Source: JANXYY01 sp035530875
Lineage (GTDB): Bacteria; Actinomycetota; Actinomycetes; Nanopelagicales; Nanopelagicaceae
Direction: 5' to 3'
NCBI GenBank assembly: GCA_035530875.1
Contig: DATKUB010000070.1
Coordinates: 1 to 45,990 of the forward strand
Length of the DNA stretch: 45,990 nt
Below are positions 32,848 to 39,269 of the stretch, in pieces. Within the stretch, counting starts at the first letter, position 1. The number at the start of each line of letters is the position of its first letter. The notes under the pieces were generated by a model, which saw only the letters and a program-made list of their open reading frames with translations, was not told the origin of the DNA and did no database searches. The position numbers and the translations under genes are program-made.

Positions 32848-33081
32848 TTGCCAAGTAGATCATCTGGCGCACATGACATCCGAGCCGAGATGGTCGCCAA
32901 TGTTCTTTCTGTTCAAGTGGTTGTTGGCGAACAAGTGGTCGTCGGGCAGCAACTCCTTCTGCTTGAATCAATGAAGATGGAAATTCCAGTCCTCAGCGAT
33001 GCCGCTGGCGACGTTGTTGAAGTTGCGGTTGCACCAGGCGATGTCATTCAAGAAGGCGACCTTCTCGTTCGAGTCTCTTAG
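32848..33081 (+). CDS. Small biotin/lipoyl-attachment carrier protein
   Basis: A 77-aa single-domain carrier with the biotinylation motif ESMKMEIPV (EAMKM in the consensus), the lysine being the attachment site, and the flanking Gly turns VGEQVVVGQ and APGDVIQEGD. It corresponds by position and size to the biotinylated TB7.3-type protein encoded next to sigH/rshA in mycobacteria. Start is TTG 32848 with AGGAGA upstream. Its partner carboxylase is not in the window. The next gene starts on the base after the stop, so translation is coupled. Confidence 0.9.
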   Translation: MPSRSSGAHDIRAEMVANVLSVQVVVGEQVVVGQQLLLLESMKMEIPVLSDAAGDVVEVAVAPGDVIQEGDLLVRVS

Positions 33082-33489
33082 ATGAACGATTCCCTATCCA
33101 AATTGGTGGGAACTGTCGGGTTTGCGTCCTTGACGGTCCGGGCCGCCGATACGGCCGTGGCGCTTGGATCGGGGGATGTACCCGTGCTCGGCACGCCTCG
33201 CGTGGTGGCACTAGCCGAAGCTGCTTGCGTTGCTGCTCTGCTCGATCATCTAGGTTCCGAACAGACAAGTGTGGGGACACGTGTTGAACTTGATCATTTG
33301 GGGGTCAGCGCAGTGGGTTCGAATGTACGTGCATCGGCTGAAATAACGAGCGTAGTTGGCTCGAAGTTAACTTTCGAGGTGGAGGTGCATGCCGGGTCGC
33401 GTTTGATCGCGAAGGGCGTAATCACTCGCGCCGTCGTAGACCGTCTTCAATTTCTTGCCAAGGCCGCAGGTCAATCTCGCATCGAATAG
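33082..33489 (+). CDS. Hot-dog fold thioesterase, FlK-like
   Basis: A 135-aa acyl-CoA thioesterase of the fluoroacetyl-CoA-specific-like family. Wordings LGSGDVPVLGTPRVVALAEAACVAAL, QTSVGTRVELDHLGVSAVG and LTFEVEVHAGSRLIAKG are usual for these small proteins. It starts directly after the biotinyl carrier stop (TAGATG), in the sigR operon. A general role in clearing toxic or stalled acyl-CoA species under oxidative stress is possible; substrate is not known. Confidence 0.88.
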   Translation: MNDSLSKLVGTVGFASLTVRAADTAVALGSGDVPVLGTPRVVALAEAACVAALLDHLGSEQTSVGTRVELDHLGVSAVGSNVRASAEITSVVGSKLTFEVEVHAGSRLIAKGVITRAVVDRLQFLAKAAGQSRIE

Positions 33490-33533
33490 ATAATAGGAAC
33501 TGCTTAAGAATTTGCAGGTATCGGAGGTCGGAC

Positions 33534-34031
33534 ATGGTTATGGGTTTCCCGTCGTCGCTTCATCAAGAAATAGACGGCTTCGTTCTCAGCGATGATCCGA
33601 CTCTGATCAATGCGGATAAAGTTCACGCTTGGATCAGCGGAGAGAGTTATTGGGCGGCCGGTCGAACTCAAGAAGTTATGGCAAAAGCGATCGCGGGTTC
33701 GCACATGATTGGTGTGTATCAAGACGCAGAACAAGTTGCCGTCAGTCGTATCGTGAGCGATGGAGCCACTTTCGCATGGCTATGCGACGTTTTTGTCGAC
33801 GCAAATTTCCGCGGTAAAGGAATTGGCACCTGGATGGCCCGGTCGGCAGTGGCTTGGTCAGGCGCTCAAGGGATCACCCGAATCGTTCTTGCCACCAGAG
33901 ACGCCCATGATGTTTATGCGCGCGCTGGGTTTGCGCCGCTTGAAGGGGCGTCGCGGTGGATGCAGATCGATAATCGTCCCCAACGGAACAAGGTTCCATC
34001 CGACTCAGCTTCGATCGAGAAGCACTACTAG
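33534..34031 (+). CDS. GNAT-family N-acetyltransferase
   Basis: A 165-aa acetyltransferase. The acetyl-CoA loop is RGKGIGTWMA after the strand FAWLCDVFVDANF, and ITRIVLATRDAHDVYARAGF is the C-terminal motif B region. GGAGG lies 6 nt before ATG 33534. It is 44 nt after the thioesterase and may belong to the sigR operon. Substrate is unknown. Its stop overlaps the stop of the convergent ThDP enzyme (CTAG shared). Confidence 0.9.
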   Translation: MVMGFPSSLHQEIDGFVLSDDPTLINADKVHAWISGESYWAAGRTQEVMAKAIAGSHMIGVYQDAEQVAVSRIVSDGATFAWLCDVFVDANFRGKGIGTWMARSAVAWSGAQGITRIVLATRDAHDVYARAGFAPLEGASRWMQIDNRPQRNKVPSDSASIEKHY

Positions 34032-35683
34032 ATCCCGGTTGTTTTTCGCGGGTAGGCAATTGCTGGATCAGTTGCGATATTGATTAGGTAGGGAATTCCG
34101 CTGGCAAAACCGCGATCGAGGGCCGCACCGATTTTTGAGGCTTCGGTAACGAATTCGCCGCCAGCTCCGAGCGCAATAGCAACTTGGTCATAGCGCGTTT
34201 GATATCCAAGATCCGCAGCGACGTCATAACCAAATAGTGATTGCATCGGGTGCTTTTCAAGGCCCCATGCGCTGTTGTTTCCGACGATCATCACCACTGG
34301 CAACTTGTGTCTGACCAGCGAATCTATTTCCGCCAGCGAGAAGCCGAGCGCACCGTCCCCAAGCAACAAGGCGATCTGCGCTGACGGACGGGCTAGCCTG
34401 GCGGCGATTGCAGAACCGATTCCACCGCCAAGACATCCGTATGGTCCGGGATCCAGCCAGCAACCAGGTTTCATTGGTTCGACGAATTTTCCGGCGAAAG
34501 ATACGAAATCGCCGCCATCGCCAATGACGATCGCATCATCGGCAAGCCGGGGAAGTAGTTCGCCGTAGATCCTGGCCGGGTGGATATATGTAGAGTCGTT
34601 CTGCAGCAGTTCTACATCCTTGGCGTTTGCGATTTGGGTCGCCTGCTGAAGTTCCTCAACCCATGGCTTGAAATGCGCTGCGAGATTATGCGACTTGAGT
34701 TCTTCAGTAAGGGCAAGGAAGACGACGCCGATGTCGGCCGCTGCGCTGGCCCAAAGTTTCGCATGAGCAGCAATTTGATCTGGAGAATCAGCAATGTGCA
34801 CAACCTTGGCGTCGCCAAACCGCCCATAACCGAGCCGGAAATCAAGCGGAGTGCCAGCGACGATGACCAGATCGGTGTGGCGCAGTGCAACCGAGCGAGC
34901 TTTGCTCACCAACAGCGGGTGACCTCGCGGGATTATTCCCCGTGCGGTGCCATTCGTTACCGTTGGAATTCCCAGGGCTTCTGCAAAACTCTTGGCCCAA
35001 TTTTCGGCACCGCCAGTCCAGACATCACTTCCAAGTATGAGCAAGGGTTTGGTTGCGTCCTTGATGGCTTCGGCGATCTTGGTCAAGTCTCCAGAATGAA
35101 TGGCGGGATTGACTGGTTGACATTCGGGGAGAGTCTCCACAGTTGCTGGACCGAAGAAAACGTCCATCGGAATGTCGAGAAATGTTGGACCGCGGTGGGG
35201 CGAGCGCGCGAGTTCCAAGGCGTCGTAGACATCCTGCGTGATTGCGGATGTAGTTGCAGAGGTCCTAGCGCTCTTGGTAAGTGGGGCAACAAGCGGTGGA
35301 TGATCAATTTCTTGAAGCGCGCCCTGGCCCCAACGATTTGCCGGCGCTCGGCCGCCGATGACGAGCATCGGAGCACCGTTGTATTTGGCGTTTGCAATGG
35401 CGCTCACGCTATTGGTGACGCCCGGGCCAGCAGTTACCACCGCCAAACCTGGAGATCTCGTTAACCGACCGGTAGCTTCTGCGGCGAATACGGCGGTCTG
35501 TTCGTGTCGTACGTCGATTATGGCCAGTGGCGGGGAGGCATGGACGGCTGCGTCGTAGATGGGAAAGACATGGGCTCCGGACAAGGTAAACAGATGGTTC
35601 ACTCCGTGGGCGCGGATTGCCGCTAGCGCTCCATCACCACCATGAGTTTCGCGTTCGCTCGGCGCAGTCGGATCATCAGACAC
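34028..35683 (-). CDS. Thiamine-diphosphate enzyme of the acetolactate synthase/decarboxylase family
   Basis: A 551-aa cytoplasmic ThDP enzyme with the three usual domains. The catalytic Glu is in VRHEQTAVFAAEATGRLT; GPGVTNSVSAIANA follows; the ThDP motif is GDGALGFSLAEIDSLVRHKLPVVMIVGNN. The PCWLDPGPYGCLGGGIGSA-like segment recalls 2-hydroxyacyl-CoA lyase and oxalyl-CoA decarboxylase relatives, but no CoA-binding tail is evident and no ilvN follows, so biosynthetic acetolactate synthase is unlikely. Start GTG 35683 has TAGTCT (35690-35695, minus strand) ending 6 nt before it. It is a single gene with 10-bp repeats upstream. Confidence 0.87.
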   Translation of the reverse strand: MSDDPTAPSERETHGGDGALAAIRAHGVNHLFTLSGAHVFPIYDAAVHASPPLAIIDVRHEQTAVFAAEATGRLTRSPGLAVVTAGPGVTNSVSAIANAKYNGAPMLVIGGRAPANRWGQGALQEIDHPPLVAPLTKSARTSATTSAITQDVYDALELARSPHRGPTFLDIPMDVFFGPATVETLPECQPVNPAIHSGDLTKIAEAIKDATKPLLILGSDVWTGGAENWAKSFAEALGIPTVTNGTARGIIPRGHPLLVSKARSVALRHTDLVIVAGTPLDFRLGYGRFGDAKVVHIADSPDQIAAHAKLWASAAADIGVVFLALTEELKSHNLAAHFKPWVEELQQATQIANAKDVELLQNDSTYIHPARIYGELLPRLADDAIVIGDGGDFVSFAGKFVEPMKPGCWLDPGPYGCLGGGIGSAIAARLARPSAQIALLLGDGALGFSLAEIDSLVRHKLPVVMIVGNNSAWGLEKHPMQSLFGYDVAADLGYQTRYDQVAIALGAGGEFVTEASKIGAALDRGFASGIPYLINIATDPAIAYPRKTTGI

Positions 35684-35689
35684 GCAACA

Positions 35690-35740
35690 AGACTATGGCC
35701 TTGATTGCACTCTGTCTTTGATTGTCTTTGATTGTCTTTG
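35690..35740 (-). promoter_or_regulatory. Leaderless promoter with upstream 10-bp repeats
   Basis: On the minus strand TAGTCT (35690-35695) ends 6 nt before the GTG of the ThDP enzyme. Upstream, the plus-strand decamer GTCTTTGATT is repeated at 35714-35723 and 35724-35733, with a third partial copy GTCTTTG at 35734-35740. The 10-bp period places the copies on one face of the helix, as expected for a multimeric regulator site, but slipped-strand growth is an equal explanation. Confidence 0.5.
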
Positions 35741-35768
35741 TCTTGGGTCGGTACCGAGAAATAAATTT

Positions 35769-35800
35769 GGGCGGTGACTCCTGTTTGGGAATCACCGCCC
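35769..35800 (-). terminator. Intrinsic terminator after sodN
   Basis: GGGCGGTGA (35769-35777) pairs perfectly with 35792-35800. Read on the minus strand the hairpin is followed by a T-rich AAATTTATTT. It starts 20 nt after the sodN stop and is the clearest terminator in the window. Confidence 0.8.
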
Positions 35801-35820
35801 GAATTGGGGCAGATTTGGAA

Positions 35821-36219
35821 TTACTTCTTAGTGGCCCAGAAGATTTCGGCGATCTCATCGATTTTAGCGAGCAATTGATCGGCAACCGCAACATCGTTCG
35901 TGCCCTTGGTGCCACCGGCACCGGCAAGTTTCGTGGCTTCGTTGAACAGCCCGTTCAACTGAGGGTATGACTCGAAGTGGGCTGGCTTGAAATAGTCCGT
36001 CCAGAGCACCCAGAGGTGTTCTTTGACCATGTTCGAGCGCTCTTCCTTGATCGCTACGGCCCGACCTTGGAAGACGGGGTCAGAACTGGCATGAAACTTC
36101 TCCATGCAGGCCTTAACTGAGGAGGCTTCAATCCGGGCTTGGGCGGGATCGTAAACACCGCAGGGGAGATCGCAGTGCGCGTGGACGGTGGTACGTGGGG
36201 TAAATAAGCGCGCAATCAT
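35821..36219 (-). CDS. sodN: Nickel superoxide dismutase
   Basis: A 132-aa precursor. The nickel hook HCDLPCGVYDP begins at residue 15, so a 14-residue leader must be removed to expose His15 as the N-terminal ligand; Cys16 and Cys20 are the thiolate ligands. The mature chain would be 118 aa, close to the Streptomyces enzyme. Start ATG 36219 has GGAAGGAG 8 nt upstream; a longer frame to 36375 would run over the divergent sodX start. Its maturation protease is encoded divergently 88 nt away and an intrinsic terminator follows. It detoxifies superoxide in the cytoplasm or beyond; export is not shown by the leader. Confidence 0.97.
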   Translation of the reverse strand: MIARLFTPRTTVHAHCDLPCGVYDPAQARIEASSVKACMEKFHASSDPVFQGRAVAIKEERSNMVKEHLWVLWTDYFKPAHFESYPQLNGLFNEATKLAGAGGTKGTNDVAVADQLLAKIDEIAEIFWATKK

Positions 36220-36231
36220 AAGGCGCACTCC

Positions 36232-36262
36232 TTCCGTGAGGTTGGCGTTCCGTGAGGTTGGC
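36232..36262. repeat. Tandem 15-bp direct repeat in the sodN leader
   Basis: TTCCGTGAGGTTGGC occurs at 36232-36246 and again at 36248-36262, a period of 16 bp. It lies between the divergent sodN and sodX starts, and the copy nearest sodN supplies the first half of its ribosome-binding site. It could be a regulator site or a recent duplication. On the minus strand, TAGTGT (36296-36301) upstream could be the sodN -10 element, which would place both copies in the 5' untranslated region. Confidence 0.8.
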
Positions 36263-36307
36263 ACGGCGTGTTGCTGGTGACTTCTTACTGATGTGACACT
36301 ACCGGTC

Positions 36308-36619
36308 ATGAGCCAAAGATTCCTGTCGAGACCAATTGCGACGGTGGTGGTCGCCGGGAATTCCATGTCGCCCACCTACGCAGCGGGTGACTGGCTAGTG
36401 GTAACGCGAAAAGGACGAATTGCGCCTGGCCAAGTTGTGGTGATTGAGCGCTCGGCCCAGCCCGGCTTCTTGCTGATCAAGCGAGTCGTGCGAGCCCAAG
36501 GTCAAAGCTGGTGGGTGGAGGGAGACAATGAGACGGCCAGTGACGACTCTAGATCGTTTGGCCCCATCGACCCTAAGGAGATTATCGGGCGCGTTCGCTT
36601 TCGTTACCGGCGAGCATAG
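36308..36619 (+). CDS. sodX: Nickel-SOD maturation protease (S26 signal-peptidase-like)
   Basis: A 103-aa S26-type serine protease that removes the SodN leader. The catalytic Ser19 is in GNSMSPTY and the Lys59 base in LLIKRV; GDNETASDDSRSFGP is the usual third box. There is no clear membrane anchor before the Ser, only ATVVVAG, which fits the short SodX type. ATG 36308 was chosen; a GTG at 36293 would add five residues. It is divergent from sodN and the DUF6104 gene follows after 9 nt. Confidence 0.93.
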   Translation: MSQRFLSRPIATVVVAGNSMSPTYAAGDWLVVTRKGRIAPGQVVVIERSAQPGFLLIKRVVRAQGQSWWVEGDNETASDDSRSFGPIDPKEIIGRVRFRYRRA

Positions 36620-36628
36620 GATTGACGC

Positions 36629-36802
36629 GTGTACTTCACCGATCGTGGCATCGAAGAGTTAGTCGCCAGGCGCGGCGAAGAGACGGTCTCACTTGAGTGG
36701 CTCGCCTCGCGTCTACAAGAATTCACTGATCTGAATCCCGAATTCGAAGTCTCCATTGATCGACTCGCCACTTGGCTTGCTCGACTCGGTGACGACGAAT
36801 AA
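36629..36802 (+). CDS. DUF6104-like small protein
   Basis: A 57-aa acidic protein starting at GTG 36629: it opens YFTDRGIEELVARRGEE and closes RLATWLARLGDDE. I recognise this as the short actinobacterial protein family DUF6104, of unknown function, highly conserved in length and sequence. It lies 9 nt after sodX and ends 7 nt before the quinone oxidoreductase, so the three are probably one transcript. It has Trp and Leu repeats that suggest two or three helices. Confidence 0.85.
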   Translation: MYFTDRGIEELVARRGEETVSLEWLASRLQEFTDLNPEFEVSIDRLATWLARLGDDE

Positions 36803-36809
36803 GCGCGCC

Positions 36810-37775
36810 ATGATTGCGGTTTACGCGAATAGCGCCGACAGAAAGGATCCGCTTTCTGCCCTTGTCGTGGGCGAGCGCCCCGTACCGGAAGTTCGGACCG
36901 GCTGGAAACTGATCAAGGTGCGCGCAGCAAGCCTTAATCATCACGATATTTGGTCACTTCGGGGAGTTGGGCTGGCAAGCGATCGGTTGCCAATGATCCT
37001 TGGTTGCGATGCTGCGGGGGTCGACGAGGACGGTCGAGAGGTTGTCGTACACGGCATCATTGGAGATCCCGACTGGACTGGGCCCGAGACGCAAGACCCA
37101 AAGCGCTCTTTGTTATCGGAGAAATATCAAGGGACATTCGCTGAGTATGTTTTGGTACCGGAACGCAATCTCATTGCTAAGCCAGAGCAACTCTCATTTG
37201 TTCAGGCGGCAGCGCTGCCAACATCGTGGCTGACCGCATACAGCGCCTTGGCATCAAAATCTGGCCTCAAGCCAGGCGATACCGTTTTGATTCAAGGAGC
37301 TGGCGGTGGGGTTTCGACGGCGCTGACCGTTCTTGCGCATGCGATGGGGTTCCGTACGTGGGTCACGACACGCAATCTTGCCAATCGAGACAGAGCGCTG
37401 GCCCTTGGCGCAGATGAGGTCTTTGATTCTGGGATCAGGCTGCCGTCGCGAGTGGATGCTGTGATGGAAACCGTCGGAGAGGCGACCTGGGCTCACTCAG
37501 TGCGAGCCCTTCGCCCGGGTGGAACGATTGTTATCTCGGGAGCCACCAGTGGAGATTCGCCGCCGGCTGAATTAACTCGCATCTTCTTCTTGGAGCTGAA
37601 GGTAATTGGATCGACCATGGGTTCGAAAGCTGAATTTGAGTCGCTGCTGAACTTTATGGTGGATCATCATCTCGAACCCGTAATTGATTCGATACTGCCA
37701 ATGAATAATGCTAGGGAAGGTTTTGCTCGAATGCTTGCTGGCGATGTCTTTGGAAAAATAGTTTTTTCGCTCTGA
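36810..37775 (+). CDS. Quinone-oxidoreductase-like medium-chain dehydrogenase
   Basis: A 321-aa NADPH-dependent oxidoreductase of the zinc-free quinone oxidoreductase group. The N-terminal GroES-like fold holds ASLNHHDIWSLRGVG and GCDAAGVDEDG; the nucleotide motif is IQGAGGGVSTALTVLAHAMG (AxGGVG in the family); VDAVMETVGEATW follows. Catalytic zinc cysteines are absent. ATG 36810 is the family start and lies 7 nt after the DUF6104 stop; an upstream ATG at 36756 would overlap that gene. Substrate is unknown. Confidence 0.87.
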   Translation: MIAVYANSADRKDPLSALVVGERPVPEVRTGWKLIKVRAASLNHHDIWSLRGVGLASDRLPMILGCDAAGVDEDGREVVVHGIIGDPDWTGPETQDPKRSLLSEKYQGTFAEYVLVPERNLIAKPEQLSFVQAAALPTSWLTAYSALASKSGLKPGDTVLIQGAGGGVSTALTVLAHAMGFRTWVTTRNLANRDRALALGADEVFDSGIRLPSRVDAVMETVGEATWAHSVRALRPGGTIVISGATSGDSPPAELTRIFFLELKVIGSTMGSKAEFESLLNFMVDHHLEPVIDSILPMNNAREGFARMLAGDVFGKIVFSL

Positions 37776-37796
37776 TCTTTCAAAAACGCAACAGGA

Positions 37797-38516
37797 TTAG
37801 ATCTTAGCGACGGCGGCCTGCAGGGAAGAGGCCCATCCCTGGCTCGTATAGGTTGCCCCGCCGACTCCTTGGATATTTGCTGATTGAGCGGCGAGAGTCT
37901 CTTGAATCAAATAGGGGACTGCTTGCTGGTTGATCCAAGATGACCTACCCCCACTTGGGGTCTGGAGAGCTCCAGCTGCAACGATTTTTGTGCCCTGCAC
38001 GGTGATCTGAACTTGGACGGGACCAAACGGAGTCTGGAAAGTCGAGCCCGAAATTGTGCGGGTGGTGGCGGCCTTGGTTGCCGTGGGGGTGGGTGTTGGC
38101 GTCTGAGTCGGTGTCTGAGTTGGAGTTGGCGTCTTTGTCGGTGTCTGAGTTGGAGATGGTGTCTTTGTGGGTATCGGAGTTGGACTATGAGATGCCCGTG
38201 TCTTCTTCGTCGCCGTGGTCGTTAAATTCTTGGTTCTGGGAGTTGTTTTTGTGGCGGCCGATTTTGTGGACTGTGTACGTGGTGAAGCGGGCGCGCTCGT
38301 AGCCGCAGCGGTGGCATTGGCGGGAGTGGCGGGTGCACTGGGTTGTTGGGCAGTTGCGGGACTTGATGGGTTAACCCCCGCCGTAGTTGCGTTAGTGCTG
38401 ATTGGCGCAAGCGAGAGCAGGGCGCCGCCGGATGAAGAGTTTGGTACGTAGGAGAGCACTCCGACGGTTCCGACCACCGTCCCTGAAATGATGAAGATCG
38501 GACGCTTGAACCTCAT
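37797..38516 (-). CDS. Membrane-anchored FMN-binding protein with Pro/Thr repeat linker
   Basis: A 239-aa protein with one N-terminal membrane helix (about residues 8-24), a long Ala/Thr/Pro linker (40-150) and a C-terminal FMN-binding domain (155-239). The domain carries the covalent flavin motif GGATYTS near residue 225, where a Thr is flavinylated by ApbE in known cases. The linker includes three near-identical 10-residue units. It would carry an FMN on the outer face of the membrane, so a role in extracytoplasmic electron transfer is likely. A paralogue lies 126 nt upstream. No apbE is in the window. Confidence 0.9.
   Translation of the reverse strand: MRFKRPIFIISGTVVGTVGVLSYVPNSSSGGALLSLAPISTNATTAGVNPSSPATAQQPSAPATPANATAAATSAPASPRTQSTKSAATKTTPRTKNLTTTATKKTRASHSPTPIPTKTPSPTQTPTKTPTPTQTPTQTPTPTPTATKAATTRTISGSTFQTPFGPVQVQITVQGTKIVAAGALQTPSGGRSSWINQQAVPYLIQETLAAQSANIQGVGGATYTSQGWASSLQAAVAKI
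38079..38168 (-). repeat. 30-bp tandem repeat coding the Thr/Pro linker
   Basis: Three 30-bp units encode TKTPSPTQTP, TKTPTPTQTP and TQTPTPTPTA (residues 117-146). The first two are nearly identical in DNA. The array makes an extended spacer and is likely to vary in copy number among strains. Confidence 0.85.
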
Positions 38517-38642
38517 GGCGACCAGGGTGCCATGAGGGAGGAAGAGGCGTGTGCGTGCTGCCTGTGGAGTGCCTTAGAAATTTTGGCAGGGCAGATTTTG
38601 ACACACACGAACCATTTCGGCAGTTTTACTTAGCGCCTTAGG

Positions 38643-39206
38643 TTAGATCTTTGAGATGGCAGATTGCAGTGACTGAGCCCATCCCTGACTTGTGTACGTG
38701 GCGCCGCCAACTCCTTGAATTCGTGCTGATTGAGCGGCGAGAGTTTCTTGCACCAGATACGGCACTGCCTGTTGGTTGACCTGCGATGAATAGCCTCCTT
38801 GGGGTGTTTGCAGAGCCCGAGCCGCGATTATCTGCTTGCCCTTGACCGTGATTTGAACCTGGATGGGGCCAAAAGGTGTTTGGGCTACGCCACCGGAAAT
38901 ATTTCTGGTTGCCATTGAAGTGGTTGGCGCGACCGGCTTGTGCATTGTCTTGGCAACCCGAGCCGCCTTGCCTTTGGCCGCACTCGTAGCCTTCTGGGTT
39001 CTGTTGGTAGCCGTTGCAGCTGGCGCCGCTTTGTGGGTTGTGGCTGCTGGCGCCGCTTTGTGGGTTGTGGAACCTGCTAGCGGCAAAGAGGATCCAAGTG
39101 GACCAATCGCGTTTGTAGCCGAGGGAACATAGGACAGAACGCCGACTGTGCCCATCACGGTTCCGGACAAAATCAGCAGCGGTCGTTTGTTTCTGATTGG
39201 ACTCAT
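38643..39206 (-). CDS. Membrane-anchored FMN-binding protein, paralogue
   Basis: A 187-aa protein with the same build as its neighbour: an N-terminal membrane helix (about 9-26), an Ala/Thr/Lys-rich linker and a C-terminal FMN-binding domain from about residue 103 ending in GVGGATYTSQGWAQSLQSAISKI. The FMN domains of the two are highly alike, but the linkers differ: here two exact TTHKAAPAA units and a basic stretch (70-95) instead of Thr/Pro repeats. It is the upstream gene of the pair; 126 nt separate them. Confidence 0.9.
   Translation of the reverse strand: MSPIRNKRPLLILSGTVMGTVGVLSYVPSATNAIGPLGSSLPLAGSTTHKAAPAATTHKAAPAATATNRTQKATSAAKGKAARVAKTMHKPVAPTTSMATRNISGGVAQTPFGPIQVQITVKGKQIIAARALQTPQGGYSSQVNQQAVPYLVQETLAAQSARIQGVGGATYTSQGWAQSLQSAISKI
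39015..39068 (-). repeat. 27-bp tandem repeat in the FMN-protein linker
   Basis: Two 27-bp copies encode TTHKAAPAA twice (residues 47-64). The DNA copies are nearly identical, which suggests recent slipped-strand growth independent of the repeat in the neighbour. Confidence 0.85.
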
Positions 39207-39269
39207 GACGGAACCATCTCAGGCCGACCTGGGAGCGGACCGGAGAAAAAACTGAGAGCCGGCTTGGAA

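Noticed and set aside
34580..35464. Plus-strand frame of 294 codons antisense to the ThDP enzyme
   Set aside because: No recognisable domain, Cys/Trp/Gly-rich shadow of a well-supported gene on the other strand.
38079..38168. Possible CRISPR-like array
   Set aside because: Units are in frame, contiguous with no spacers, and code for a linker.
38013..38451. Plus-strand Trp/Ser/Val-rich frames across the FMN-protein linker
   Set aside because: These are antisense readings of the Thr/Pro repeat array and have no start signals.
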